DNA from: Deinococcus aerophilus
Lineage (GTDB): Bacteria; Deinococcota; Deinococci; Deinococcales; Deinococcaceae
Direction: 5' to 3'
Length of the DNA stretch: 64,000 bases
Assembly (NCBI RefSeq): GCF_014647075.1
Contig: NZ_BMOM01000001.1
Span: forward strand, 1-64,000
The notes under the pieces are model-generated. The model worked only from the letters and a program-made list of their open reading frames with translations, did not search any database and was not told the DNA's origin. A program made the position numbers and the translations under genes. Shown here one piece after another: positions 26,594-37,651 of the stretch (position 1 is the stretch's first letter; each line of letters starts with the position of its first letter).

Positions 26594-27462
26594 CAGGCGC
26601 GCTCGACCCAGCCCTCGATCAGGCCGAAGGGTTCGGCGTCGGCGTGGAAGATGGTGTTGGGATTGTCCACACCGTAGCGTTCCAGGTTGTAGGGGATGTG
26701 GTGGCGGTTGGGAAACGAGAAGTGAATGCGGCTGATTTCCGGACAGCGGGTCAGCACTTCCTCGCCAAAGACGAACAGCAGGTTCTGCACGCTGGGCGAG
26801 TAGTGGTCGGGGAACTTGTCCATCAGGGCGTTCATGACGCGCTGCCACACGTCCTCGTAGTCGCAGCTCTCGGCTGCATATTCCCACTTGGCCGTCACCA
26901 CCGTCGCCAGGATGCGGTCGTTGGTCTCGGGCAGCGAGGTGTACTGCTCTTTCAGGTAACCTTCCCAGCCGCTGTTGGTGGTCTTGAGCACGTACAGCTC
27001 GTCAATGCCGCTCGTGACCTTGAAGGTCTGGCCGTCGCCCTCGACCCAGGCGGTGTGCTTGGGCATCTGGCGCACAAAGGCGTGGTCGTGTTCCTGTCCG
27101 CCGCTGAGCATGCGGCCCCAGGTGTGTTCGGTGAAGTGGACGCTGCCCCCGGTGACCTTCGGGCCCGCCGAGACGAAATGGCGAATCAGGGCCTTGCCGA
27201 ACTCCTCCACCGAAGTGGTGAGCTGATCCTTGGCCAGCGCATAGATGGTGTTGCGGACGGTATCGGTGGCGATCAGGTCGGTGTTGTCGCCGGCCACATG
27301 GGCGGCGTCGAAGTCGCCGGTCATCAGCGCCCGGACCCATACGTCCTTGATCTCGTGGCGCGGCTCGTCGCGGAACACCTTGAACAGGCGCACGTCGGCC
27401 TTGCCGTACTGGTTTTCGCCCATCCGGACCTGGGCGCGGGGGGGGTGCTGGGTCTGCGTCAT
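26593..27462 (-). CDS. pucL: urate oxidase (uricase)
   Basis: Cofactor-free oxidation of urate to 5-hydroxyisourate with O2. The 289-residue protein shows the tunnelling-fold pair and family motifs: MGENQYGKADVRLFKV with the active-site lysine region, VAGDNTDLIATDTVRNTIYALAK with the catalytic threonine, LKTTNSGWEGYLKEQYTSLPETNDRI, and the C-terminal FPNRHHIPYNLERYG. It lies between uraD and uraH in one transcription unit. The upstream frame to 28038 is a chance extension over uraD. Confidence 0.96.
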   Translation of the reverse strand: MTQTQHPPRAQVRMGENQYGKADVRLFKVFRDEPRHEIKDVWVRALMTGDFDAAHVAGDNTDLIATDTVRNTIYALAKDQLTTSVEEFGKALIRHFVSAGPKVTGGSVHFTEHTWGRMLSGGQEHDHAFVRQMPKHTAWVEGDGQTFKVTSGIDELYVLKTTNSGWEGYLKEQYTSLPETNDRILATVVTAKWEYAAESCDYEDVWQRVMNALMDKFPDHYSPSVQNLLFVFGEEVLTRCPEISRIHFSFPNRHHIPYNLERYGVDNPNTIFHADAEPFGLIEGWVERA

Positions 27463-27497
27463 CGTCGGTGCTCCTTGAAGTGTCCTGCGGCCTGGGG

Positions 27498-28031
27498 TCA
27501 GGCGATCAGGTCCAGAATGCGCAGCCGGGCGATGCGGCCGATCTCGTGCAGGGCGGCGGCGCGCTCCTGCTCGGGGGTGTTCTCCAGCCGGCGCCGGGCT
27601 CCCTCGAAGATGCCCGCCTTGTCGTGCTCGCGCACGCACACCACGTAGGGCAGCCCGAACCGGTCGTGATACGCCGCGTTCAGCCGGTTGAACTCGGCAA
27701 ATTCCTCGGGGGTCAGGCGGTCCAGCCCCGCCGAGGCCTGCTCGTGGGCGCTCTCGGCGGTCAGCTCGCCGGCCAGCGCCGCCTTGCCGGCCAGATCCGG
27801 GTGGGCGCGGATCAGCCGCAACTGCGCGTCCTCGCTGTCGGCCTGCACGGCGTGGGCAAAGGCGGTGGCCACCGCCTCGGCGTCTGCAAATGGGCGCGCG
27901 GCCGCCGCCGCCCGGGCATACTGCGGCGAGTGTTCCAGCACCCCGGCAAAATATGCCGTGAACTCGGGGACGCTCAGGGCGTTGATCTCCGCCAGACTGT
28001 GGCGGTCGGCGGGGGCAGGGCTGTGGGTCAA
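27498..28031 (-). CDS. uraD: OHCU decarboxylase
   Basis: Decarboxylates 2-oxo-4-hydroxy-4-carboxy-5-ureidoimidazoline to (S)-allantoin, last step of the urate pathway. The 177-residue protein has INALSVPEFTAYFAGVLEHSP, IRAHPDLAGKAAL with the catalytic histidine, and FGLPYVVCVREHDKAGIFE. The start codon is TTG, supported by GGAGG at 28038-28042, 6 nt upstream. First gene of the uraD-uricase-uraH operon, with a HucR-like operator 40 bases upstream. Confidence 0.93.
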   Translation of the reverse strand: MTHSPAPADRHSLAEINALSVPEFTAYFAGVLEHSPQYARAAAAARPFADAEAVATAFAHAVQADSEDAQLRLIRAHPDLAGKAALAGELTAESAHEQASAGLDRLTPEEFAEFNRLNAAYHDRFGLPYVVCVREHDKAGIFEGARRRLENTPEQERAAALHEIGRIARLRILDLIA

Positions 28032-28074
28032 GAGACACCTCCGGCAGCGGGAACGGCAGATGGATGCGGATAGA

Positions 28075-28092
28075 TACTTAGAAGGCTAACTA
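28075..28092. promoter_or_regulatory. HucR-like operator of the urate operon
   Basis: The pseudo-palindrome TACTTAGAAGGCTAACTA closely resembles the site I remember for the D. radiodurans MarR-type repressor HucR (half-site TACTTAGA, second half CTAnCTAA), which represses uricase until urate binds. A TATCTA box on the minus strand just downstream suggests the operator overlaps the promoter. No marR-type gene is adjacent here. Confidence 0.65.
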
Positions 28093-28280
28093 TTCGACAC
28101 GGGCATCTTACGAAGCCGGGAGGGGGCTGTCAAGAGGTCGGGTCCACCGGGGCGGGGCAAAGGGTCCTGCCGGCGTGAAGCACGCACCGCCGCTGGAAGA
28201 GCACCGGGGGGTGCGGCCTGTGGCGGCGGTGGGCAGGCCTTGTCCTGTTCTCACCGCCCGCCACGGACCGCCGCGCGCCG

Positions 28281-28715
28281 TCAGCCGGACTGGCCGCCCT
28301 GGGGCGCGGGAATGACCGCCAGCGTGCAGCGTGAGACGCACACCGGCTTGCCGCGTTCGTCCACGAGTTCGATGCTCCAGACCTCGGTGGTGCGGCCCTG
28401 GAAGATGGGCGTGCCGGTAGCCGTCACCGTGCCCGAGGTCACGCCGCGCAGGTGGTTGGCATTGATTTCCAGTCCCACGGCGACCATGCCCCGCGCGCAG
28501 ACATTCAGGTACGCGCCCACGCTCGCGACCGTCTCGGCCAGGGCGACGCTCGCGCCGCCGTGCAGCAGGCCCATGGGCTGGTGCACCCGGCTCTCCACCG
28601 GCATCTGCGCCACCACCCGCGTGCCGCTGGCCTCCAGGAAGATGATGCCCAGATGCTCAACCAGCGTGCCGCGGCCCTGCAACTCGTCCGGCAGAACCGG
28701 CGCGCCGCCGCTCAC
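28281..28715 (-). CDS. hotdog-fold acyl-CoA thioesterase, PaaI/MenI-like
   Basis: A 144-residue thioesterase with the hotdog motif VHQPMGLLHGGASVALAETVAS (about residues 45-66), in which HGG and the catalytic glutamate are intact. Family members act on aryl- or 1,4-dihydroxy-2-naphthoyl-CoA; a menaquinone role is possible because Deinococcus uses menaquinone, but this is inference. It overlaps the preceding thioesterase gene by four bases. Confidence 0.85.
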   Translation of the reverse strand: MSGGAPVLPDELQGRGTLVEHLGIIFLEASGTRVVAQMPVESRVHQPMGLLHGGASVALAETVASVGAYLNVCARGMVAVGLEINANHLRGVTSGTVTATGTPIFQGRTTEVWSIELVDERGKPVCVSRCTLAVIPAPQGGQSG

Positions 28716-29284
28716 GGCGTGGCCCCGGAAGCGGCGGTGGGCCGCAGGATCAGGCAGGTGGTGGTGGCCGTGGCGTACAGCTTGCCTGAGTCGTCCAGAA
28801 CCTGCGCGCTGGCGGTGGCGACCTGCCGCGATACGCTGAGCACCTCGCCAACCGCGCGCACCTCGCCCATGCCGAGCCGCAGCGGACGCAGGTATTTCAC
28901 CGCCAGGTCCACGGTGGTGTAGCCGACCCCGGCGGGCAGCCGGGTATGGATGGCGCAGCCCAGCGCCGAGTCCAGCAGCGTGGCATACACGCCGCCATGG
29001 ACGCTGCCGATGGGGTTGTAATGAAACTCCTCGGGCGTCATGCGAAAGGTCACCTGACCGGGCTGCACGTCGTGCTCGTCGCGGATGCGGAAACCCAGGG
29101 TCTGGCCGATGGGCGGCGCGGCAAAGTCACCGCGCGCCATGCCGCGCAGGTAGTCCAGCCCGCTCAGGTCCTGCGCGGCCCCGGCGCCGACCAGAGGATC
29201 AGCCCAGGTGTAGGTGCGGGTGCGCGGCGGGGAAGAGGACTGGGGAGTGGAATCGTCGGTGGGGGTGTCTTGCGTCAGGGTCAT
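28712..29284 (-). CDS. hotdog-fold thioesterase
   Basis: A 190-residue PaaI-type thioesterase. A 40-residue polar Thr/Ser/Asp-rich leader precedes the fold; the key helix reads NPIGSVHGGVYATLLDSALGCAIHT (about residues 90-114), with D in place of the glutamate found in its neighbour. It is followed by a second, more MenI-like hotdog gene with a 4-base overlap, so the two subunits may act together or on related acyl-CoAs. Confidence 0.83.
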   Translation of the reverse strand: MTLTQDTPTDDSTPQSSSPPRTRTYTWADPLVGAGAAQDLSGLDYLRGMARGDFAAPPIGQTLGFRIRDEHDVQPGQVTFRMTPEEFHYNPIGSVHGGVYATLLDSALGCAIHTRLPAGVGYTTVDLAVKYLRPLRLGMGEVRAVGEVLSVSRQVATASAQVLDDSGKLYATATTTCLILRPTAASGATP

Positions 29285-29435
29285 GGTTCTCCTCGAAGCT
29301 GCCGGGAAAGCAGGCGGGTCGCTGTGTCGCTCTGCCGAGCATCCTATCCAGAACAGACCGTGGTGGTCCGGATTCCAGAGTGCCCGCGGGGTGCATGAAG
29401 GACAGGGGCCGTAGGCGCACGCCGCAGCAAAGCCC

Positions 29436-29441
29436 TATACT
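29436..29441 (+). promoter_or_regulatory. -10 box of hemC
   Basis: TATACT, 9 nt before the ATG at 29451. Confidence 0.55.
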
Positions 29442-29450
29442 GTTCGGGTT

Positions 29451-30392
29451 ATGCGTACGGTGACGGTAGGAACGCGCGGCAGCACGCTTGCGCTCGCGCA
29501 AACCCACTGGGTGGTGGCCCGGCTGAAAGAGGAGTGGCCTGAAACGGACTTCCGGATTCAGACCATCAGCACGAAAGGGGACCGCAACCGCGACCGCCTG
29601 ATCACCATGGCCCGTCAGGGGGACAAGGGCTTCTGGATCAAGGAGATCGAGGACGCCCTGCTGAGCAAGCGCATCGACATCGCGGTGCATTCGCTCAAGG
29701 ACCTGCCCACCGCCCAGCCTCCGGAGCTGGAAATCGCCTCCATTCCCAAGCGGGTCGACGCCCGCGACGTGCTGATCGGCAAGGAGGGGCGCAAGAGCCT
29801 GGCCGAGCTGCCCCAGGGCGCGCGCGTGGGGACGAGCAGCATCCGCCGCAAGGCCTTTTTGAAGGCCTACCGCCCCGACCTGCAGGTCGTGGATCTGCGC
29901 GGCAACATCGACACGCGCCTGGCCGCGCTCGCCGGGGACGAGTACGACGCGATCATCCTGGCCGCCGCCGGACTCATTCGCACCGAGATGCGCCACCGCA
30001 TCGACGAATTTATCGAGCCGGACCTGATGCTGCCCGCGCCCGGTCAGGGCGCCCTGGCCCTGGAGACCCGCGCCGAGGACGACCTGAGCGTGGAGGTCGT
30101 CTATGCCATTCACGACCACACCACCGACGACCGCATCACCGCCGAACGCGAGTTCCTGGCCGGTCTGGGGGCGGGGTGTATGGCCCCGGTGGGCGCGCAC
30201 GCCACGGTCAAGGGCGGCATCCTGACGCTGGAGGGCTGGGTCGCGGCGCTGGACGGCGAGCAGGTGATCCGCGGCACGACCAGCGGCGAGGTCAGCGAGT
30301 GTGCCGACCTGGGGGCTGAACTCGCCGCCGACATGCTCGATCAGGGCGCACAGGCCCTGGTGGACGCGGCGCACGTGGAAATCGCGGGCTGA
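29451..30392 (+). CDS. hemC: porphobilinogen deaminase
   Basis: Polymerises four porphobilinogens to hydroxymethylbilane in haem synthesis. The 313-residue protein has [14 protein letters not shown] at the N terminus, KDLPTAQP, the [11 protein letters not shown] anion-binding motif, [21 protein letters not shown], and the dipyrromethane-attaching cysteine in [11 protein letters not shown] (about residue 243). Monocistronic, divergent from the thioesterase pair. Confidence 0.95.
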   Translation: MRTVTVGTRGSTLALAQTHWVVARLKEEWPETDFRIQTISTKGDRNRDRLITMARQGDKGFWIKEIEDALLSKRIDIAVHSLKDLPTAQPPELEIASIPKRVDARDVLIGKEGRKSLAELPQGARVGTSSIRRKAFLKAYRPDLQVVDLRGNIDTRLAALAGDEYDAIILAAAGLIRTEMRHRIDEFIEPDLMLPAPGQGALALETRAEDDLSVEVVYAIHDHTTDDRITAEREFLAGLGAGCMAPVGAHATVKGGILTLEGWVAALDGEQVIRGTTSGEVSECADLGAELAADMLDQGAQALVDAAHVEIAG

Positions 30393-30500
30393 GGCCCCGG
30401 CCCGCCTGCCCCGAACTCAGGACCCCGAACTCAAGAAAAGCGAAAGGAAAAGGCGAGCCGGCTGACCGTTGCGCCGCCGGCCACGCGTTCCAATCGGGGC

Positions 30501-31343
30501 ATGACCTCCTCTCCCATCCTGGACCTCGCCGGCCTGACGCTGGAAGTCAACCACCTGGCGCGCGGCGTGCGCTTCTACACGCAGGTGCTGGGCCTGCACC
30601 TGCGGCGGCATGATCCGGCAGCGGGCGTGGCCGAATTCACGGTCAACCCGCACCAGACACTGACCCTGTGGCAGCCCATCACCCGGCAGGCCAGCGACGA
30701 ACGCCTCGCCCCCTTGAGGCCGCGCGGGGCCTCGCACCTGCACTACGCGTGGCAGATCGAACCCGACGATCTGGACGCCTGCAAACCGCTGCTGGACGCC
30801 CACGGCCTGGAGTGGCAGGAAATTGATCTGGGTACGCCGGACGCCCCCGACCGCACGCTGTACTTCTTCGATCCCTTTGGGCACGGCCTGGAGCTACGCG
30901 GCGTGAACCGCGCCGACGCACGGCGGCCGCACTTTCCGCCGCAACCGGTGGACCGTCCGGAATTCGCCCTGCCGGTCATGGGGCTGCGCGAGGTGGCGCT
31001 GGCCTTTGGGGACTACGCCGGCATGAGGGAGCGGCTGCCCGGCGCCTACGGCTTCGCCCTCGCCAAGGAACAGCCGGACCGCAATTTCGCCCAGTTCACG
31101 CTGGGGCCAGAGGCCGAACCGGACGGCGACGGCACCCCGCGCCGCTGGCTGTACGCCTGGGACCCGCAGGTGGGTCTGGCCGACATGCTGGGGGGCGACC
31201 ACGCCCTGGTGCGTTTTTATGCCGATGTGGAGGCGGTGGCGCGCCGCGTGAAGGCCGAGGGGCTGCCCTGCATTCAGGACGCTCACGGGCTGGCGGTGCG
31301 TGACCCTGAGGGCCATGTGTTTGAATTCGTGGCCCCCACCTGA
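30501..31343 (+). CDS. VOC family protein, catechol-2,3-dioxygenase-like
   Basis: A 280-residue protein made of two vicinal-oxygen-chelate units. The first (residues 8-135) has LEVNHLARGVRFYTQVLGL, HLHYAWQI and DPFGHGLELRG; the second (155-280) has VALAFGDY, HALVRFYADVEA and RDPEGHVFEFVAP. The His/His/Glu ligands are plausible in the first unit. It resembles CatE-type ring-cleavage dioxygenases or glyoxalase/bleomycin-resistance relatives; the substrate is unknown. Confidence 0.8.
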   Translation: MTSSPILDLAGLTLEVNHLARGVRFYTQVLGLHLRRHDPAAGVAEFTVNPHQTLTLWQPITRQASDERLAPLRPRGASHLHYAWQIEPDDLDACKPLLDAHGLEWQEIDLGTPDAPDRTLYFFDPFGHGLELRGVNRADARRPHFPPQPVDRPEFALPVMGLREVALAFGDYAGMRERLPGAYGFALAKEQPDRNFAQFTLGPEAEPDGDGTPRRWLYAWDPQVGLADMLGGDHALVRFYADVEAVARRVKAEGLPCIQDAHGLAVRDPEGHVFEFVAPT

Positions 31344-31408
31344 GCACGGCATAAGGGAGGGAACGCGGGAGCCCTGTAAAAGAGCCCCGGTCCCCTCTCC
31401 GGCCGCGC

Positions 31409-32911
<1,503 letters not shown>

Positions 32912-32918
32912 GGCAGGC

Positions 32919-32924
32919 ATGATA
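32919..32924 (-). promoter_or_regulatory. -10 box of proS
   Basis: TATCAT on the minus strand, 7 nt before the ATG at 32911. Confidence 0.55.
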
Positions 32925-33038
32925 GCCGCCGGGCAGGCCTGGGCCTCCGGGGCGCGGTGGGGACCGGGCCAGGGGTCTCTCAATATTCGGTAACGACGCG
33001 CCCATCTGCCGCAGACAGGCCGGGCGTAGCGTGGACCC

Positions 33039-33320
33039 ATGACACAGAATGACAGCGCACAGGCCGGCCAGATCACCGAGCGCATCGCCCAGGAGCTCAA
33101 GCAGCGTCTGGACCAGGGCGGCGAGCATCTGCAGGTCAAGGACAGCAACGGCGAGCACGTGGGGACCGTGGATCACCTGGAAGGCGACCGCGTGAAGCTG
33201 ACCAAGAGCGACAGCAGCGACGGTCAGCACCACTACGTGCCGCTTTCCCAGGTGGAAAGCATGGACGGCGTGGCGGTGTACCTCAACGTCACCCGTGACG
33301 AGCTTCAGCGCGGCAGCTGA
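33039..33320 (+). CDS. DUF2171 family protein
   Basis: A 93-residue acidic, hydrophilic protein with the PRC-barrel-like DUF2171 pattern: [26 protein letters not shown], then [14 protein letters not shown]. Widespread in Deinococcus, often next to stress genes, function unknown. Between it and rpoZ lie 176 bases holding the rpoZ promoter. Confidence 0.8.
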   Translation: MTQNDSAQAGQITERIAQELKQRLDQGGEHLQVKDSNGEHVGTVDHLEGDRVKLTKSDSSDGQHHYVPLSQVESMDGVAVYLNVTRDELQRGS

Positions 33321-33431
33321 GCCGGACGAACCGCAGCGGCCCACATCCCCTTTCTCCTCTTCTGTCTCCGGTACCTACCGGGCCATAGGTCATGTGTGTT
33401 CCCGGGCGGTGTTGGCGGCGCTCCGGTGGGC

Positions 33432-33437
33432 TACACT
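33432..33437 (+). promoter_or_regulatory. -10 box of rpoZ
   Basis: TACACT about 60 nt before rpoZ; here a true leader follows, with a small CGGGTT-CAACCC hairpin region and a purine-rich GGGAGG before the start. Confidence 0.5.
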
Positions 33438-33496
33438 GGGAGGCTGAGAGGACGCGCCGGGTTCAACCCAGGCGACCCTGAGGGAGGTTGGGAAGA

Positions 33497-33796
33497 ATGG
33501 CGGAAAGAGACATTGACAAGTTGCTGTCCATGACGGACAGCAAGTACCGTTTGAGCGTGGTGACGGCCAAGCGTGCCCTGCAGTTGCGCTCGGGTGCGCC
33601 CAGCGTGTTGCCGGTAGAGCAGCGGGTGCGCACGCGCAATCTGGTGACCCAGGCCATGCGCGAGCTGGCGACCGGTCAGCTGACCGTGGGCACCGATCTG
33701 ATGGACGAGAGCCGTTTTCATCAGGACTACGTGCGCCAGCGCCAGGCCCAGTTGCAGGCTCAGCTGAGCGCCGAGCGCGAGCGCGAACGCGAGTAA
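33497..33796 (+). CDS. rpoZ: RNA polymerase omega subunit
   Basis: Small assembly subunit of RNA polymerase, 99 residues. The omega motif is visible as KYRLSVVTAKRALQLRSG (residues 15-32), followed by NLVTQAMRELATGQL. The C terminus is a charged Gln/Arg/Glu helix. Start is ATG 33497 with GGAAG just upstream and GGGAGG slightly further; an in-frame ATG at 33488 is the alternative. A strong terminator follows. Confidence 0.92.
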   Translation: MAERDIDKLLSMTDSKYRLSVVTAKRALQLRSGAPSVLPVEQRVRTRNLVTQAMRELATGQLTVGTDLMDESRFHQDYVRQRQAQLQAQLSAERERERE

Positions 33797-33814
33797 ACAC
33801 CTAGGCACGCAGGA

Positions 33815-33857
33815 AGAGGGCGGCTGACAGGAAATGGTCCTGTCCGCCGCCCTCTTT
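33815..33857 (+). terminator. intrinsic terminator of rpoZ
   Basis: A long stem, GAGGGCGGCTGACAGGA against TCCTGTCCGCCGCCCTC (one bulge), with loop AATGG, followed by TTTT. Confidence 0.85.
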
Positions 33858-33925
33858 TGGGTTCCCTGACCGGGGGCAGGCACGCGGCACGCAGGCATCC
33901 GGTCAGGAGGCCCGCCGCGCCGCTC

Positions 33926-33931
33926 TATCGT
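33926..33931 (+). promoter_or_regulatory. -10 box of antiporter gene
   Basis: TATCGT, 7 nt before the ATG at 33939, which favours that start over the GTG at 33930 that overlaps the box. Confidence 0.55.
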
Positions 33932-33938
33932 GGGGTCC

Positions 33939-35195
33939 ATGCTGACCGCCTTTGCCGTGCTGCTGTGTGCCACGGCCCTGCTTGCCTACCTCAACGAGCG
34001 CTTCCTGCATTTTCCGACCACCGTGGGCGTCACCCTGGCCGGAGCGCTGGCAAGCATCGGGTTGATCGCGCTGGACGCCCTGGGCGTGGTGCCCGGGGTG
34101 CGCGGCTGGGCGGCGGATCTGCTCAAGACCCTGAACTTCACCGACTTTGTGCTCAACGGGATTCTCAGCATCCTGCTGTTCGCGGGGGCCCTGAGCCTGG
34201 ACGCGGGCCAGATGCTGCGTCAGCGCGGCAGCATTCTGCTGCTCGCCTTTCTCAGCACCCTGATCAGCACCTTCCTGATCGGGTTCGCGGCCTACTTCGT
34301 GTTTGCGCTGGTGGGCCTGAACGTGCCGCTGATCTGGTCGCTGCTGTTCGGGGCGCTGATCAGTCCCACCGACCCGGTGGCCGTGCTGGACCTGCTCAAG
34401 CGGGCGCGGGTGCCCAAGCGCATCGAGACCCTGATCGCCGGCGAGAGCCTGCTGAACGACGGGGTGGGGGTGGTGATCTTTCTGGTGCTCGCGGGCATCG
34501 CGGGCGTGGGGGGCCGGCACCCGGAAGGCGTTACCGTGCTGGGCGTGCTGGGGCTGTTTGCACAGGAGGCACTGGGCGGGCTGCTGTTCGGGGCCGCGCT
34601 GGGCTGGCTGGGATACCGCATGATCCGGCGCGTCGAGCAGCCGGCGGTGGAACTGCTGCTCACCCTGGCGCTGGTGGTGGGCGGCTTCGTGGCGGCGGCG
34701 GCGCTGGAGGTGAGCGGGCCGCTGGCGATGGTCTCGGCGGGTCTGGTGATCTCGGCGACCAAGCACCGCATCTTCAGCCCCCCGACGCTGGAACATGTGG
34801 AGGGCTTCTGGGAAACCACCGATCAGGTTCTGAACATCCTGCTGTTTGCCTTTATCGGGCTGGATGTGCTGCTGACCCGCACCACCGGGGCCCAGATCGT
34901 TGCGAGCATTCTACTGATCGGGGTGGCGCTCGCGGCGCGCTGGATCAGCGTGGCCCTTCCCTTCGCGCTGGTGCGCGTGCGCGAGGGCTACGGAGCCTAC
35001 ACCGTGCGTCTGCTGACCTGGGGTGGGCTGCGGGGAGGCATTGCGATCAGTCTGGTGCTGGGCCTGCCCGCCACCCCCTACCGCACGCACCTCGTGACCG
35101 TGACCTATGCCATCGTGCTGTTCACCATCGCCGTGCAGGGGCTGACCATCATGCCGCTGGTCCACCGGGCGTCGCAGGCGTCGCCGGAGGGCTGA
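33939..35195 (+). CDS. Na+/H+ antiporter, CPA1 (NhaP) type
   Basis: A 418-residue membrane protein with about 12 hydrophobic segments. The CPA1 signature SPTDPVAVLDLLKRARVPKRIETLIAGESLLNDGVGVVIF region is present around residues 142-182, with the paired acidic residues of the ion site (TDP and NDG). RWISVALPFALVRVREGYGAYTVRLLTWGGLRGGIAISLVLGLP is the conserved arginine and GGLRG region. Likely role is pH and sodium homeostasis. Confidence 0.9.
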   Translation: MLTAFAVLLCATALLAYLNERFLHFPTTVGVTLAGALASIGLIALDALGVVPGVRGWAADLLKTLNFTDFVLNGILSILLFAGALSLDAGQMLRQRGSILLLAFLSTLISTFLIGFAAYFVFALVGLNVPLIWSLLFGALISPTDPVAVLDLLKRARVPKRIETLIAGESLLNDGVGVVIFLVLAGIAGVGGRHPEGVTVLGVLGLFAQEALGGLLFGAALGWLGYRMIRRVEQPAVELLLTLALVVGGFVAAAALEVSGPLAMVSAGLVISATKHRIFSPPTLEHVEGFWETTDQVLNILLFAFIGLDVLLTRTTGAQIVASILLIGVALAARWISVALPFALVRVREGYGAYTVRLLTWGGLRGGIAISLVLGLPATPYRTHLVTVTYAIVLFTIAVQGLTIMPLVHRASQASPEG

Positions 35196-35224
35196 AGCGG
35201 GGGGGGCGCACAGCAAGACAGCAG

Positions 35225-35255
35225 AAGGCCCCGGCGCATGTTCTGCCGGGGCCTT
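35225..35255. terminator. hairpin terminator between convergent genes
   Basis: An 11-bp perfect stem AAGGCCCCGGC / GCCGGGGCCTT with a 9-nt loop between the antiporter and cyclophilin genes. The flanking T-rich runs are weak; it may serve both strands. Confidence 0.65.
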
Positions 35256-35269
35256 CCTGACCTCTGGGT

Positions 35270-35845
<576 letters not shown>

Positions 35846-35851
35846 GGGCCC

Positions 35852-35857
35852 ATTGTA
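35852..35857 (-). promoter_or_regulatory. -10 box of cyclophilin gene
   Basis: TACAAT on the minus strand, 6 nt before the ATG at 35845. Confidence 0.6.
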
Positions 35858-35969
35858 ACGGGGCGGCGGTGGCTTGCCCAAGGCCGCTTTGCTCACGTGA
35901 ACTCATCCGGTTCCGTGGAGGCGGCCCTGGAACACCCCACGGGCCGTGCGGCGGCGTGGGTGCCGGAGG

Positions 35970-37238
35970 TTACAGTCCTTCCATCACCCACTCTCCGGCG
36001 CGCATCAGCGGCTCGCGCCCACCATCTGCCGTGATGCCGTCCACGTCGGTATCGGGCGTGCCGATCATCCAGTCGACGTGAATCAGGCTGTCGTTGCCGC
36101 CTGCTGCCCGCAGCGTGTCCTCGTCCTCACCGCCCCGCACGTTGGTGGGGTAGCAGCGGCCCAGCGCGATGTGTGAGGCCGCATTCTCGTCGAACAGGGT
36201 GTTCAGGAAGAGCGTGCCGGTCTGCGCGACGGGCGCCGAGGCAGGCACCAGCGCGACCTCGCCCAGGCGGGCCGCGCCGTCGTCGGTGCCGATCAGGGCC
36301 TGCAGGGTCGCTTCTCCGGTGGCGGCGCTGACCTCCACGGCCCGGCCTCCCTCGAAGCGCACCCGGATGCCCTCGATGAGTTGCCCGCGCGCACTGAGGG
36401 CCTTGGAGGCCACCGCCACGCCGTCCACCCGCTCGCGGTGCGGCGCGGTAAAGACCTCATCGGTGGGCAGGTTGGGGACACCGTAGATGCCGTTCTTTGC
36501 CGCCTCGCCCCCACCCTGCCAGAGGTGATTGTCGGCCAGCCCCACCGTCAGGTCGGTGCCCAGCCCGTTGCGGAAATGAAGGGCGCGGTACTGCTTGTCG
36601 GTCAGCAGGGCAGTCAGGCGGCTGAGCTGCGCCAGGTGCGCGTCCCAGGCGGCCACCGGATCGGGTGCGTCGGCGCGCGTGACCTGGAAGATGTCGGTCC
36701 ACAGCCGCGCCACGGCCTCATCCTCAGGCAGCCTGGGGTAGACGCGCTTTGCCCACGCCGGGGTGGCCATGGCCGCCACCGTCCAGTTGACCTGAAAGCT
36801 GCCGATGGCCTCACTGACTGCGCGGGTGGCCTGCGCCTGCAGTTTGTTGCGCCGCGCCACCCGTTCGGTATTGACGCCGGCAAGCAGCGAGGGATCGCTG
36901 CCCACGATGGAGATGAAGGCGTAGCCGTCGGCCACCATGTGCTGGCTTTCCTCGGACAGCCACGCGGGCAGGTACTCCACCGCCGCCTCTGAGCCGTCCT
37001 CGTACAACGCCAGCGCCAGATGCGGGTCGTTGTAGTTCACGCGCACGTCGGCGGCGCCGGCGCGGTAGGCCGCGCGCGCCACCAGCCGGGCCAGCTCGGC
37101 GGCCTCGACCGGCGCATTCACCAGCACCTTGCCGCCCTCGGGCACGTTGACGCCGGTGCGGACAAGCAGCTCGGCGTAGCGCGCGAGCCTGGCCTGAAAC
37201 TCTGTGGAAGGAGAAGCAGCGACGGGTTGTGAAGTCAT
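35970..37238 (-). CDS. M29 family aminopeptidase
   Basis: A 422-residue metallo-aminopeptidase of the AmpS/aminopeptidase T family. Typical blocks are [10 protein letters not shown] near residue 74, [18 protein letters not shown] (metal-ligand glutamates, about 245-260), [13 protein letters not shown] (His ligand, about 333) and [18 protein letters not shown] near the C terminus. Acts in the cytoplasm on N-terminal residues of peptides. Confidence 0.92.
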   Translation of the reverse strand: MTSQPVAASPSTEFQARLARYAELLVRTGVNVPEGGKVLVNAPVEAAELARLVARAAYRAGAADVRVNYNDPHLALALYEDGSEAAVEYLPAWLSEESQHMVADGYAFISIVGSDPSLLAGVNTERVARRNKLQAQATRAVSEAIGSFQVNWTVAAMATPAWAKRVYPRLPEDEAVARLWTDIFQVTRADAPDPVAAWDAHLAQLSRLTALLTDKQYRALHFRNGLGTDLTVGLADNHLWQGGGEAAKNGIYGVPNLPTDEVFTAPHRERVDGVAVASKALSARGQLIEGIRVRFEGGRAVEVSAATGEATLQALIGTDDGAARLGEVALVPASAPVAQTGTLFLNTLFDENAASHIALGRCYPTNVRGGEDEDTLRAAGGNDSLIHVDWMIGTPDTDVDGITADGGREPLMRAGEWVMEGL

Positions 37239-37244
37239 GGACCC

Positions 37245-37250
37245 ACTGTA
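37245..37250 (-). promoter_or_regulatory. -10 box of M29 aminopeptidase gene
   Basis: TACAGT on the minus strand, 6 nt before the ATG. Confidence 0.55.
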
Positions 37251-37332
37251 GAGGGTGCGGGGTCCGGGCGGAACGAACCCGGTGACCGGCCTGGGCGCGC
37301 CCGGCGGCCCTGTCCGTCCCCGCTGTCCCGGC

Positions 37333-37338
37333 TACACT
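37333..37338 (+). promoter_or_regulatory. -10 box of small membrane protein gene
   Basis: TACACT, 5 nt before the ATG at 37344. Confidence 0.5.
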
Positions 37339-37343
37339 GCCGT

Positions 37344-37643
37344 ATGCGCCGCCGCTGGCTGATCGGGATGGGAGTGGTCTGGACCCTGTTCACCTTCGGG
37401 CCTCTGCTGGGGGTGCTGTTCGCCCTGGCGGTGGCCGGAGCCGCCGGCTGCCCGGTGGATGAGGGCGGTGCCTATCCCTGCGTCGTGGTCGGACAGGACC
37501 TCGGCGAGCTGCTGAACGTCCTGTTCGTGCTGGGCTGGCTGGGCACGGTGACCCTGCCCCTGGGGGCCGTGGCCGCCGGAGTGGCTGGAGTGGTCTGGGC
37601 CGCCTGGGGCGTCTACCGCTGGAGGGTTCGTTCCCGGCCCTAG
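37344..37643 (+). CDS. small membrane protein of unknown function
   Basis: A 99-residue protein with two long hydrophobic segments (about residues 6-32 and 52-88) joined by a polar loop containing two cysteines (GCPVDEGGAYPCVV). Positive residues at both ends (MRRRW, YRWRVRSRP) predict both termini inside and the cysteine loop outside. Family not recognised. The -10 box and codon use support it as a real gene. Confidence 0.65.
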   Translation: MRRRWLIGMGVVWTLFTFGPLLGVLFALAVAGAAGCPVDEGGAYPCVVVGQDLGELLNVLFVLGWLGTVTLPLGAVAAGVAGVVWAAWGVYRWRVRSRP

Positions 37644-37651
37644 CCGCTTCG

